A stretch of DNA of 12,449 bases from Thermosulfurimonas sp. (GTDB lineage: Bacteria; Desulfobacterota; Thermodesulfobacteria; Thermodesulfobacteriales; Thermodesulfobacteriaceae): assembly GCA_015487645.1 (NCBI GenBank), contig WFPH01000171.1:1-12449 (forward strand), in the 5' to 3' direction. Positions 6,462 to 12,449 of this stretch are shown piece after piece. The position numbers and the translations under genes are program-made. Every line of letters starts with the position of its first letter. Position 1 is the stretch's first letter. A model generated the notes under the pieces. That model did not search any database, was not told the DNA's origin, and saw only the letters and a list, made by a program, of their open reading frames with translations.

Positions 6462-6905
6462 ATGGAGATCTTTACGCCGCAGACACCCATGCCTAAAAAG
6501 GAAGAGGTCCAGCGGGAGTGGTACGTGGTGGACGCTTCGGGAAAGGTGCTCGGGCGCTTGGCTTCGGAGATCGCCAAGCGTCTACGGGGCAAACACCGTC
6601 CCCATTTCGCTCCCCATGTGGATGTGGGGGATTTCATCGTGGTGGTGAATGCCGCCAAAATTCGTCTTACCGGCAAAAAGTGGGATCAGAAGATTTACTG
6701 GCGGCATTCGGGATACATGGGCGGTCTCAAGACCCGCACGGCCCGTCAGATGCTCCAGGAAAAGCCCGAAGAGCTCATTCGTCTGGCGGTCAAACGGATG
6801 CTCCCCAAGAACCGTCTGGGCCGAAAACTGTTGAAAAAACTCAAGGTCTATGCGGGCCCGGAGCATCCTCACCAGGCTCAGAATCCCAAACCCCTTGAAC
6901 TGTAG
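6462..6905 (+). CDS. rplM: 50S ribosomal protein L13
   Basis: A 147-residue large-subunit protein. Diagnostic stretches are REWYVVDASGKVLGRLASEIAKRL, RPHFAPHVDVGDFIVVVNAAKIRLTGKK, YWRHSGYMGGLKTRTARQML and AVKRMLPKNRLGRKLLKKLKVYAGPEHPHQAQ, all in the expected order. The ATG at 6462 gives a typical L13 N-terminus and has AAAGGGG (6447-6453) eight bases upstream; Met10 (6489) is a less likely start. The first gene after the promoter at 6398, followed 13 bases later by rpsI, the universal bacterial pairing. Confidence 0.98.
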   Translation: MEIFTPQTPMPKKEEVQREWYVVDASGKVLGRLASEIAKRLRGKHRPHFAPHVDVGDFIVVVNAAKIRLTGKKWDQKIYWRHSGYMGGLKTRTARQMLQEKPEELIRLAVKRMLPKNRLGRKLLKKLKVYAGPEHPHQAQNPKPLEL

Positions 6906-6918
6906 GAGGTGAAATATC

Positions 6919-7320
6919 ATGGCCGAAGCTCAGGAGAGGTACTACGCTACCGGAAAACGCAAGACGGCCATTGCCCGGGTCTGGCTCACACCTGGCACCG
7001 GGAAGATCATCGTGAACAAAAAAGATTTCGATGAGTATTTCTATGATCATCTGGTGGCCCGTTACGTGGTGGAGCAGCCTTTTCGGCTCACCGGCACAGA
7101 GGGTAAGTTTGACGTTTACTGCACGGTGAAGGGCGGAGGGAAGAACGCCCAGGCGGAGGCCATCCGCCACGGGATCGCCAAGGCCCTGCTCGAGTATCAT
7201 CCGGATTTTCGTCCTCCGCTCAAGAAGGCCGGTCTTCTCACCCGTGACGCCCGGGTCAAGGAGCGGAAGAAGTACGGTCTGCGTGGAGCCCGGCGCGGGC
7301 AGCAGTACTCCAAGCGGTAA
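6919..7320 (+). CDS. rpsI: 30S ribosomal protein S9
   Basis: A 133-residue small-subunit protein whose C-terminal tail reaches the P-site tRNA. It shows YYATGKRKTAIARVWLTPGTGKIIVNKKDFDEYF near the N-terminus, VKGGGKNAQAEAIRHGIAKAL in the middle, and the basic tail KKYGLRGARRGQQYSKR ending in the conserved S-K-R. An ideal Shine-Dalgarno, AGGAGGTGA (6904-6912), overlaps the rplM stop and lies six bases before the ATG at 6919. The usual alanine/proline in the ARRAPQFSKR-type tail is replaced by G-Q-Q-Y, a minor variation. Confidence 0.98.
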   Translation: MAEAQERYYATGKRKTAIARVWLTPGTGKIIVNKKDFDEYFYDHLVARYVVEQPFRLTGTEGKFDVYCTVKGGGKNAQAEAIRHGIAKALLEYHPDFRPPLKKAGLLTRDARVKERKKYGLRGARRGQQYSKR

Positions 7321-7346
7321 GGTCCTTTCTTTCTGGGAGGGGTCCC

Positions 7347-8381
7347 TTGGTACGGGTGGCCGTGGTGGGGGCCACGGGTTATACCGGGCTTGAGCTTCTG
7401 AGGCTCGCCGCCGGCCACCCGGAAATCCGGATCACGGCGGCCACTTCCCGGCGGGAGGCCGGAAAGACCCTCACGGAATACTGGGGATTTGCGCCTCTGC
7501 CCTACGAGGTAAAGATCACCCCTCCGGAGCCCGACAGGCTGGCGGAAGAAGCGGAGGTGGCCTTTCTCTGTGTGCCTCACGGTACGGCTCAGGAGATGGC
7601 CGCGGAGCTCCTTTCCCGGGGTCTGAAGGTCATCGACCTTTCGGCGGACTTCCGTCTTTCCGATCCGGCGGTTTACCAGGCCTGGTACGAGACTCCGCAC
7701 CGGTTCCCTGAGCTTCTAGCCGAAGCGGTCTATGGCCTTTCCGAGATCCACCGGGAGGCCATCCGCAAGGCGCGTCTGGTGGCCAATCCGGGTTGTTATC
7801 CCACGGCAAGCCTTCTTCCGCTGGTGCCACTTCTTGCGGCGGGGCTGGTGGAGCCCCGGGACATCGTTATTGATGCCAAGAGCGGAGTCTCTGGGGCCGG
7901 GCGCAAGGGGCAGGTAGCTCTCTCCTATTGTGAGGTAAACGAGGACTTTCGGGCTTACAAGGTGGCGGCTCATCGCCATACCCCGGAGATCGAGGCCGAA
8001 CTTTCCCGGGCCGCGGGGGCGGAGATCCGGGTGCTCTTTACTCCCCATCTCACCCCTATGCAGCGAGGAATCTTTGCCACTATCTATGTCTTTCCCAGGA
8101 TCAGCGAGGGGGAGATCTGCGAGGCCCTGCGGGAGTTTTACTCCCGGAGTCCTTTTGTGGAGGTCCTGCCCCCGGGCATCGTTCCGCGGGTGGCCGAGGT
8201 CCGGGGCACGAATCTCTGTCGCATAGGTCTCAAGCTCGACGCCCGCACCGGGCGTCTGATCCTCCTCTCAGTGATCGACAATCTGGTGAAGGGGGCCAGC
8301 GGTCAGGCCCTTCAGAACCTCAACCTTATGTTGGGGTTTGCCGAGGATACGGGGCTTCCGAAAAGTCCGGTCTTTCCCTGA
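7347..8381 (+). CDS. argC: N-acetyl-gamma-glutamyl-phosphate reductase
   Basis: A 344-residue enzyme that reduces N-acetylglutamyl-phosphate to the semialdehyde with NADPH in arginine synthesis. The Rossmann motif GATGYTGLELLRL opens the protein. The catalytic cysteine is Cys150 in VANPGCYPTASLLPL, and the histidine of the HRHTPEIE block is His211. SGVSGAGRK and FTPHLTPMQRGI are family-typical, and length is normal. The likely start is TTG at 7347, four bases after GGAGGGG (7336-7342); GTG at 7356 is the alternative but would remove residues before the nucleotide-binding strand and lies far from that site. It is 26 bases after rpsI with no terminator between, so it is presumably cotranscribed. 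No other arg genes are in view. Confidence 0.95.
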   Translation: MVRVAVVGATGYTGLELLRLAAGHPEIRITAATSRREAGKTLTEYWGFAPLPYEVKITPPEPDRLAEEAEVAFLCVPHGTAQEMAAELLSRGLKVIDLSADFRLSDPAVYQAWYETPHRFPELLAEAVYGLSEIHREAIRKARLVANPGCYPTASLLPLVPLLAAGLVEPRDIVIDAKSGVSGAGRKGQVALSYCEVNEDFRAYKVAAHRHTPEIEAELSRAAGAEIRVLFTPHLTPMQRGIFATIYVFPRISEGEICEALREFYSRSPFVEVLPPGIVPRVAEVRGTNLCRIGLKLDARTGRLILLSVIDNLVKGASGQALQNLNLMLGFAEDTGLPKSPVFP

Positions 8382-8382
8382 G

Positions 8383-9174
8383 ATGCGGAACATCAAGCTC
8401 ATCATTGCCTACGACGGTACCAACTATCTGGGCTGGCAGCGGCAGAAACAGGGGCCGACCATTCAGGGAGTGCTCGAGGATGTACTTTCCAGGATCGTAG
8501 GCCACCGGGTGAAGCTCCGGGCCGCCGGGCGCACGGACGCGGGCGTGCATGCCCTGGGCCAGGTAGCTCATTTCCTCACCACCAGCAAGCGGGATCTGGA
8601 GACTATCTTCCGGGCGGCCAACGCCCTCCTTCCCAAGGATATTGCCATCCTCCGGGTGGAGGAGGTGGATTTTAAATTCCACGCTCAGCATGACGCTCTG
8701 CGGAAGACCTATTTCTATCAGATCTACAATCACCCCATCCGCAATCCGGTCCTGAGGCTCTATTCCTGGTGGGTACCGGAGCCCCTGGATCTGGAAGCCA
8801 TGCGGGCCTGCCTGCCTCTTATCATCGGAGAGAAAGATTTTGCGAGCTTTCGCAAGTCCGGCACGGATCTCAAGAGCACCATCCGCACGGTCTATGAGGC
8901 CACCCTCAAACGGGCGGTGGGGATGGCTCACGTGCTTCGTTTCGAGATCACGGGCCGGGGATTCATGCGCTACATGGTGCGGAATCTGGTGGGAGCCCTG
9001 GTAGAGGTGGGCCGAGGCCGTCTTACGCCGGAGGACTTTCAGCAGATCCTGGAGGCCCGCGACCGTTCCGTGGCTCCGCCCCCGGCTCCCCCACAGGGCC
9101 TCTTTCTAAAGGAGGTCTATTACGGTAAAAAGGGAAGAGCTAGGGACTACGCTCCCAAAGGAGTGCGCCGATGA
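8383..9174 (+). CDS. truA: tRNA pseudouridine(38-40) synthase
   Basis: A 263-residue enzyme that isomerises uridines 38-40 in the anticodon stem-loop. The start is placed at ATG 8383, one base after the argC stop, because the protein then begins MRNIKLIIAYDGTNYLGWQRQ as TruA normally does. A longer in-frame reading from TTG 8338 would add 15 residues that overlap argC and have no family counterpart. The catalytic aspartate is Asp52 in AAGRTDAGVHALGQVAHF. YYQIYNHP-like (FYQIYNHP) and RGFMRYMVRNLVGALVEVGRG blocks follow. No strong ribosome-binding site is present, so translation is likely coupled to argC. The stop overlaps the next ATG. Confidence 0.96.
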   Translation: MRNIKLIIAYDGTNYLGWQRQKQGPTIQGVLEDVLSRIVGHRVKLRAAGRTDAGVHALGQVAHFLTTSKRDLETIFRAANALLPKDIAILRVEEVDFKFHAQHDALRKTYFYQIYNHPIRNPVLRLYSWWVPEPLDLEAMRACLPLIIGEKDFASFRKSGTDLKSTIRTVYEATLKRAVGMAHVLRFEITGRGFMRYMVRNLVGALVEVGRGRLTPEDFQQILEARDRSVAPPPAPPQGLFLKEVYYGKKGRARDYAPKGVRR

Positions 9175-10373
9175 AACTCTCCGAGAGGATCAGGAGACTT
9201 AAACCCTCGGCCACGCTGGCCGTGGATGCCAAGGCCAAGGCCCTGAGGGCGCAGGGGGTGGATGTGGTCAATCTTTCGGCCGGGGAGCCGGATTTTGACA
9301 CGCCGGAGCATATTCGCGAGGCCGCCAAGAGGGCCCTGGACGAGGGGTTCACCCGTTATCTCCCGGCCGCCGGCCTGCCAGAGCTCCGGGAGGCCGTCTG
9401 CTTTCGCTTGAAAGAAGACTACGGTTTGGAGTACCGGCCGCAGGAAGTGCTGGTCACCTGCGGGGCCAAACAGGCCCTCTACAACCTGGCGCAGGCCCTG
9501 CTCGACCCCGGAGACGAGGTCCTGATCCTCTCGCCTTACTGGGTTTCCTATCCCCCCATTGTGGAGCTGGCCGGGGGGGTGCCGGTTATCGTTCCGGGAC
9601 AGCCGGAGAAGAATTTCGAACCCGACCCTGGAGAAATCGAAGCTCGCATAACGGCACGGACCCGGGGGATCATCCTCAACAGTCCCTCGAACCCCACGGG
9701 TTGCCTCTATTCCCGGGAGTTCCTTTCGGCGGTGGCCGAGATCGTGCAAGCGTATGATCTCTGGGTGATAAGCGATGACATTTATGACCGGTTGCGGTTT
9801 GACGGACGAGGCCCGGAGAACATCCTTTCCGTAGCCCCGGATTTGCGCGAGCGGGTGATACTGGTAAACGGGGTCTCCAAGGCCTATGCCATGACCGGCT
9901 GGCGCATAGGCTGGAGCGTGGGGCCGGAAGAGGTCATCCGGGCGGCGGCCAAGCTCCAGGGGCAAAGCACCTCGAACGCCACGGCCTTTGCTCAGAAAGC
10001 GGCGGTGGCCGCCCTCACCGGCCCGCAGGACTGCGTGAAGGCAATGTGCCGGGCCTTTGCGGAACGGGCGGCCTTTTTTTATCAGGCCCTTTCCGGGATC
10101 CCGGGGGTGAAACCCGTTCGCCCTCAGGGGACCTTCTATCTTTTTGCGGATTTTTCCGAGTTCTATGGCCGGAGGGCCCCGTCCGGCGAAGAGATCCAGG
10201 ATTCCGTAAGCCTGGCCGAATACCTTCTCGAGGAAGGGCGGGTGGCCACCGTGCCCGGGGTGGCCTTTGGTGATGATCGGTTCCTGCGGCTTTCCTTCGC
10301 GCAGGGGCTTGAGACCCTCAGGGAAGCCGTCTCCCGGCTCCGGGAGGCCCTCTCCAGGCTTGAGGGTGCCTGA
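9171..10373 (+). CDS. class I/II aminotransferase, aspartate aminotransferase-like (subgroup Ib)
   Basis: A 400-residue PLP enzyme of the AspC/Thermus-type aspartate aminotransferase group. Visible: NLSAGEPDFDTPEH near residues 34-47, RYLPAAGLPELREAV, GAKQALYNLAQALLDPGDEV, SPYWVSYPPIVELAGG, NSPSNPTGCLYSREFL, the PLP-contacting SDDIYDRL, and the Schiff-base Lys237 in GVSKAYAMTGWRIGW. RLSFAQGLETL near the C-terminus carries the arginine that binds the substrate alpha-carboxylate. Aspartate is the best guess for the amino donor. Some members also use prephenate; here the YTxNAG-like block of those enzymes reads YLPAAG, so this is not favoured. The ATG at 9171 overlaps the truA stop by four bases, and the stop shares one base with the next start. 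Confidence 0.92.
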   Translation: MKLSERIRRLKPSATLAVDAKAKALRAQGVDVVNLSAGEPDFDTPEHIREAAKRALDEGFTRYLPAAGLPELREAVCFRLKEDYGLEYRPQEVLVTCGAKQALYNLAQALLDPGDEVLILSPYWVSYPPIVELAGGVPVIVPGQPEKNFEPDPGEIEARITARTRGIILNSPSNPTGCLYSREFLSAVAEIVQAYDLWVISDDIYDRLRFDGRGPENILSVAPDLRERVILVNGVSKAYAMTGWRIGWSVGPEEVIRAAAKLQGQSTSNATAFAQKAAVAALTGPQDCVKAMCRAFAERAAFFYQALSGIPGVKPVRPQGTFYLFADFSEFYGRRAPSGEEIQDSVSLAEYLLEEGRVATVPGVAFGDDRFLRLSFAQGLETLREAVSRLREALSRLEGA

Positions 10374-11626
10374 TGGAAAGTTTCCCTCTCATCCCTCTTG
10401 AGAGTATAGTTTTCGCCCTTTCGGAGGCCCTGGATAGTGCGGATCCCCAGCTGGTGAGCCACCAATTACGGGTCTCCTACATTGTGCGCATTCTGGGTCG
10501 AGAACTCGGTTTCAGGGGAGAAGCTCTCGAGGCTCTGGTCATCGCCGGGGCCTTACACGATCTAGGACTTTTTACCGCGGAGGAAAGGGCCCGAGCGCTT
10601 GAGGAAGATCCTCAGGTTATTAAAAAGCACACTCTTGTGGGTTACCTGATGCTCCGGGATTTTCCCTATTTCCGTAAGGCTGCGGAATTTATTCTTCATC
10701 ACCATACTCCCTGGGAGAAGCTGAAATCCGAAACGGACGAGCAAACGGCTTTGGGGGCAAACGTCATCCATCTGGCCGATACCCTAGAAATCCGGATAAG
10801 GGGCCTCCATCCATTACTCCTGCATGCTCCGCAGATTTTGGAGGAATTCCGTGCCCGCTCTAGGGATTTTGCTCCGCAAATCATCGAAGCTTTGTCGAAA
10901 GTGGGCCAGAGGGAACTTTTCTGGCTCAGACTTGAGAGATTCAAGAAGGAGACCGAACTAATCCTTCAGGTGGAGCATACCACCTATCTCCCCTGTCAGG
11001 AAATGGAGTCGGTGGCGGCTATCTTTTCGGTAGTGGTGGACCTGAAGAGCCCTTTTACTCGGGTCCATTCTGCGGGGGTGGCTTCTGTGGCCGGGTGGCT
11101 AGGGGAGGCGCTGGGGTTTTCGAGGTATCTCCTGGGTTTCCTAAAAGTCGCGGGATATCTTCACGATCTGGGCAAGCTCTCCGTGCCAGAGAGTATCCTT
11201 AACAAACCCGGCCGCCTGAACGAGGAGGAATGGGCTATTATGAAGGCCCATCCCTTTGTGACCTATCGCATCCTGGAGAAGATTCCGCACTTTGAAACCA
11301 TCAACGCCTGGGCCTCCTCGCACCACGAAAGGCTGGACGGGCGGGGGTATCCCGCCAGGCTCCCGGCGGAGGCCCTATCCATGGGGGCCCGGGTGATGGC
11401 CGTAGCCGACGTGACCACGGCCATTCTGGAGGATCGTCCTTACCGCTCGGGAATGTCCCTTTCCCGGGCTCGGGAAGTATTACAAGGGCTTTCGGGAAAA
11501 GCCCTCGATCCGGAAATAACCTCTCTGGTGATCCAGAACCTGGACTACGTCAGGGATCTGGTGACTCAGGCCCGCGAAACCCGTTTCGAGCGCTTCGAGA
11601 CCTGGGGTTACATCCTGGAAGATTGA
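10373..11626 (+). CDS. tandem HD / HD-GYP domain phosphohydrolase
   Basis: A 417-residue protein with two HD domains and no obvious sensor or receiver domain. The N-terminal domain keeps metal-ligand-like residues (His30, His62-Asp63, His86, His109-111, Asp136) but reads HDLGLF without the usual lysine and has no GYP loop. The C-terminal domain is canonical HD-GYP: His232, HDLGK (264-268), His293, HHERLDGRGYP (317-327) and VAD with Asp346. HD-GYP domains usually hydrolyse cyclic di-GMP, so that activity is likely but inferred. By hand count GC is about 47-48% in sampled segments of the first domain and about 78% in one of the second. The ATG overlaps the preceding stop by one base; this appears to be the last gene of the rplM operon. 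Confidence 0.93.
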   Translation: MESFPLIPLESIVFALSEALDSADPQLVSHQLRVSYIVRILGRELGFRGEALEALVIAGALHDLGLFTAEERARALEEDPQVIKKHTLVGYLMLRDFPYFRKAAEFILHHHTPWEKLKSETDEQTALGANVIHLADTLEIRIRGLHPLLLHAPQILEEFRARSRDFAPQIIEALSKVGQRELFWLRLERFKKETELILQVEHTTYLPCQEMESVAAIFSVVVDLKSPFTRVHSAGVASVAGWLGEALGFSRYLLGFLKVAGYLHDLGKLSVPESILNKPGRLNEEEWAIMKAHPFVTYRILEKIPHFETINAWASSHHERLDGRGYPARLPAEALSMGARVMAVADVTTAILEDRPYRSGMSLSRAREVLQGLSGKALDPEITSLVIQNLDYVRDLVTQARETRFERFETWGYILED

Positions 11627-11640
11627 AAAATCCCTCCTCT

Positions 11641-11666
11641 TGGCGGGAGCGTATGGGAATCGAACC
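11641..11666 (-). other. 3' fragment of a tRNA-Sec (selC) gene, probable attachment-site duplicate
   Basis: Read on the minus strand, these 26 bases give a T-arm (GGTTCGATTCC), an acceptor 3' strand (ACGCTCCC), discriminator G and CCA. From the first T of the T-loop to the CCA end is 24 bases, one more than in normal tRNAs and the same as in bacterial tRNA-Sec with its 8+5 acceptor/T stem. The T-stem 5' strand is already mismatched (TTAGG instead of ATGGG), and no D-arm, anticodon arm or 5' acceptor lies beyond it. A truncated tRNA 3' end next to a change in composition is the classical mark of integrase-mediated insertion at a tRNA gene. With this orientation the element lies to the right and the intact selC would be at its far end. 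Confidence 0.75.
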
Positions 11667-11801
11667 TAATTCGCAGCAAAGATTGAAAGAGATTTCTAAA
11701 GAAAGCAAAAGAAATCCGAAGATTGTTTGTCGCCCCAAAACCGCCCCAAGATCATTCCGATAGCACGATAGGAAAAGGTTATGAATTAGCCCTGGAAGAG
11801 G
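11667..11801. other. AT-richer non-coding stretch next to the tRNA fragment, with a short direct repeat
   Basis: No convincing gene is present. CGCCCCAA occurs twice, at 11731-11738 and 11742-11749, an 11-base period (about one helical turn). This could be a pair of recombinase or regulator binding sites near the putative attachment core. Minus-strand frames here are short and unrecognised; a decayed integrase tail cannot be excluded. Confidence 0.3.
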
Positions 11802-11810
11802 TGGTATAAT
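11802..11810 (+). promoter_or_regulatory. extended -10 promoter, probably giving a leaderless mRNA
   Basis: TGG-TATAAT at 11802-11810 is a perfect extended -10 element. Seven bases (CCTCCCG) separate it from the GTG start at 11818, so transcription should begin at or within a base or two of the start codon. The only Shine-Dalgarno-like purines (AGAGG) lie upstream of the -10 and would not be in the mRNA. There is no good -35, as often for extended -10 promoters. Confidence 0.65.
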
Positions 11811-11817
11811 CCTCCCG

Positions 11818-12144
11818 GTGGCAGAGAAAGAGTTTTTCATTGAGCTTGATGAGGACACAAGGATCTTTGTCTGGTTCACCCTCTACCGCGGAAAGGTAAA
11901 GGACTTTGTGGTAAAGCTCATCCACAAGGGCCTTGAGATCGTGCGTTACGATTCCGCCCATGGATGCCCTCACAAGGATGTGCTACATCCAGATCCTCAC
12001 TTGAAGCGAAAGATATGGTATCATGGACTTGATAACGATGTGGTCTTAACCCTGGCCATAAATGAGCTGAAACAGGATTATCCACAATTGGTTGAGAGGT
12101 ATTCAAAATGGCTCGCAAGAGAAAGACTCCGGGACAAAGAGTGA
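11818..12144 (+). CDS. small hypothetical protein with RYDxAHGxPHKD motif
   Basis: A 108-residue soluble protein of unassigned function. It begins with acidic beta-like stretches (residues 5-35, FFIELDEDTRIFVWFTLYRGKVKDFVVKL). A striking motif RYDSAHGCPHKD follows at 43-54 (Arg43, Asp45, His48, Cys50, His52, Asp54), then a helical C-terminus (LTLAINELKQDYPQLVERYSKWLARERL). The motif and size recall small DUF families found with toxin-antitoxin or mobile loci (DUF7718-like, or TumE/DUF6516-like with an RYDNAPHHP block), but I recognise these only loosely. The GTG start at 11818 fits the extended -10 seven bases upstream. The 3' end overlaps a 58-codon gene by 37 bases, implying coupled expression. 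It lies just inside the putative selC-integrated element and is AT-richer than the upstream operons. Confidence 0.82.
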   Translation: MAEKEFFIELDEDTRIFVWFTLYRGKVKDFVVKLIHKGLEIVRYDSAHGCPHKDVLHPDPHLKRKIWYHGLDNDVVLTLAINELKQDYPQLVERYSKWLARERLRDKE

Positions 12145-12284
12145 TAGAGTTTCTTTTAGAGCAGGGTTTTAAGCCCGTAACCGAAAAGGAGAGGCAAGAG
12201 GAATGGTATAGGGTAGCTCGGGCTCCTATTGAGTGCCCGGTGGAGGGGTTTAATAGACGGCGGAAAGGAGGGAAAGATCAGTAA
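12108..12284 (+). CDS. 58-residue basic small protein, partner of the 108-aa gene
   Basis: A short open frame, ATG 12108 to TAA 12282-12284, overlapping the preceding gene by 37 bases in another frame. It has its own Shine-Dalgarno, GAGAGGT (12094-12100), seven bases before the ATG, which supports real translation. The product is basic at both ends (ARKRKTPGQR at the start, FNRRRKGGKDQ at the end) with an amphipathic middle (VIEFLLEQGFKPVTEKERQEEWYRV). This could be a nucleic-acid-binding or partner-binding peptide such as an antitoxin; that is inference from size, charge and gene order, as no family is recognised. Its last seven bases overlap the 3' end of the convergent minus-strand gene. 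Confidence 0.65.
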   Translation: MARKRKTPGQRVIEFLLEQGFKPVTEKERQEEWYRVARAPIECPVEGFNRRRKGGKDQ

Positions 12285-12449
12285 GCAACAATTTTGAAGC
12301 GGCCCTCTTTAACTAACTGTAGTAAGTAGTAAAAAGCTTTCTCCCGGTCTCGGCTTTTACGAAGGAAATCGTCTGTATCAGAAGGCAAGTTATTATAGCG
12401 GAATTCAAAATTGCTTTCCTTTACCAACCCTCCCGGGAAGGGGAGGACC
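12278..12449 (-). CDS. C-terminal part of an unrecognised protein (5' partial, continues past the window)
   Basis: The minus strand is open from the right edge to a TGA at 12280-12278, giving 56 residues with balanced, protein-like composition: NFEFRYNNLPSDTDDFLRK, then EKAFYYLLQLVKEGRFKIVAY at the end. The high content of Asn, Asp, Phe and Tyr, in a GC-richer genome where shadow frames are full of Arg, Pro, Gly and Ala, argues for true coding. The start lies outside the window. No family is recognised. It runs tail-to-tail into the 58-codon + strand gene with a 7-base overlap and would be part of the putative integrated element. Confidence 0.6.
   Translation of the reverse strand, partial: VLPFPGGLVKESNFEFRYNNLPSDTDDFLRKSRDREKAFYYLLQLVKEGRFKIVAY

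Noticed and set aside
8338..8382. Longer truA start at TTG 8338
   Set aside because: It would extend 44 bases into argC and add 15 residues not expected in TruA; ATG 8383 gives the family-typical N-terminus.
9147..9965. 272-codon minus-strand open frame across the aminotransferase
   Set aside because: Opposite a gene whose PLP lysine and other motifs are all present; the antisense product shows no family features.
11550..11879. 109-codon minus-strand frame running through the tRNA fragment
   Set aside because: It reads through the tRNA relic and the 3' ends of two + strand genes, and its product has no recognisable features. A decayed integrase tail was considered but cannot be supported.
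12285..12449. CRISPR array or terminal repeat at the right edge
   Set aside because: No regularly spaced repeats are present; the stretch is better explained as the 3' part of a minus-strand gene.

Overview
The window reads as ordinary chromosome of a GC-rich, probably thermophilic bacterium, followed by an AT-richer accessory segment from about 11,641 to the right edge. The proteins have a Thermodesulfobacteriota/Desulfobacterota flavour: an acyl-CoA dehydratase-activase-type protein, a small split ATP synthase cluster (atpZ-atpI-atpB-atpE without F1 genes), and an rplM-rpsI-argC arrangement. This placement is inferred from protein style, not from a database search. Nearly all genes are on the + strand and tightly packed.

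Layout. (1) 1-1197: the C-terminal part of a large CoA-activase/2-hydroxyacyl-CoA dehydratase-related protein that begins upstream. (2) 1325-3200: membrane-sector ATP synthase genes atpZ, atpI, atpB and atpE, ending in a strong intrinsic terminator at 3251-3288. (3) 3303-6249: a comM/yifB AAA+ ATPase, a CDP-alcohol phosphatidyltransferase and rsmI, closed by a terminator at 6275-6297. (4) 6398-11626: a clear sigma-70-type promoter, then rplM, rpsI, argC, truA, a class I aminotransferase and a tandem HD/HD-GYP phosphohydrolase. Most junctions here touch or overlap (TGA-N-ATG, ATGA, TGATG), so this looks like one long operon mixing ribosome, arginine, tRNA-modification and signalling functions.

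(5) 11,641-12,449: base composition drops (about 43% GC in three 60-base samples, against 63% in one sample from the aminotransferase). The segment opens with a 26-base minus-strand copy of the 3' end of a tRNA gene. Its 13-pair acceptor/T-arm length, discriminator G and encoded CCA fit tRNA-Sec (selC). The 5' part of the tRNA is missing, as expected for an attachment-site duplicate left by an integrated element. The geometry places the element to the right. Just inside are two overlapping small + strand genes (108 and 58 codons) driven by what looks like a leaderless extended -10 promoter. They run tail-to-tail, with a 7-base overlap, into a minus-strand gene cut off by the window edge.

The most interesting parts are the probable selC-integrated island edge, its unrecognised small-gene cassette, and the repeated TGN-TATAA(C/T)-6/7 nt-start codon architecture in front of two unrelated genes (comM and the 108-aa gene), which suggests leaderless mRNAs.
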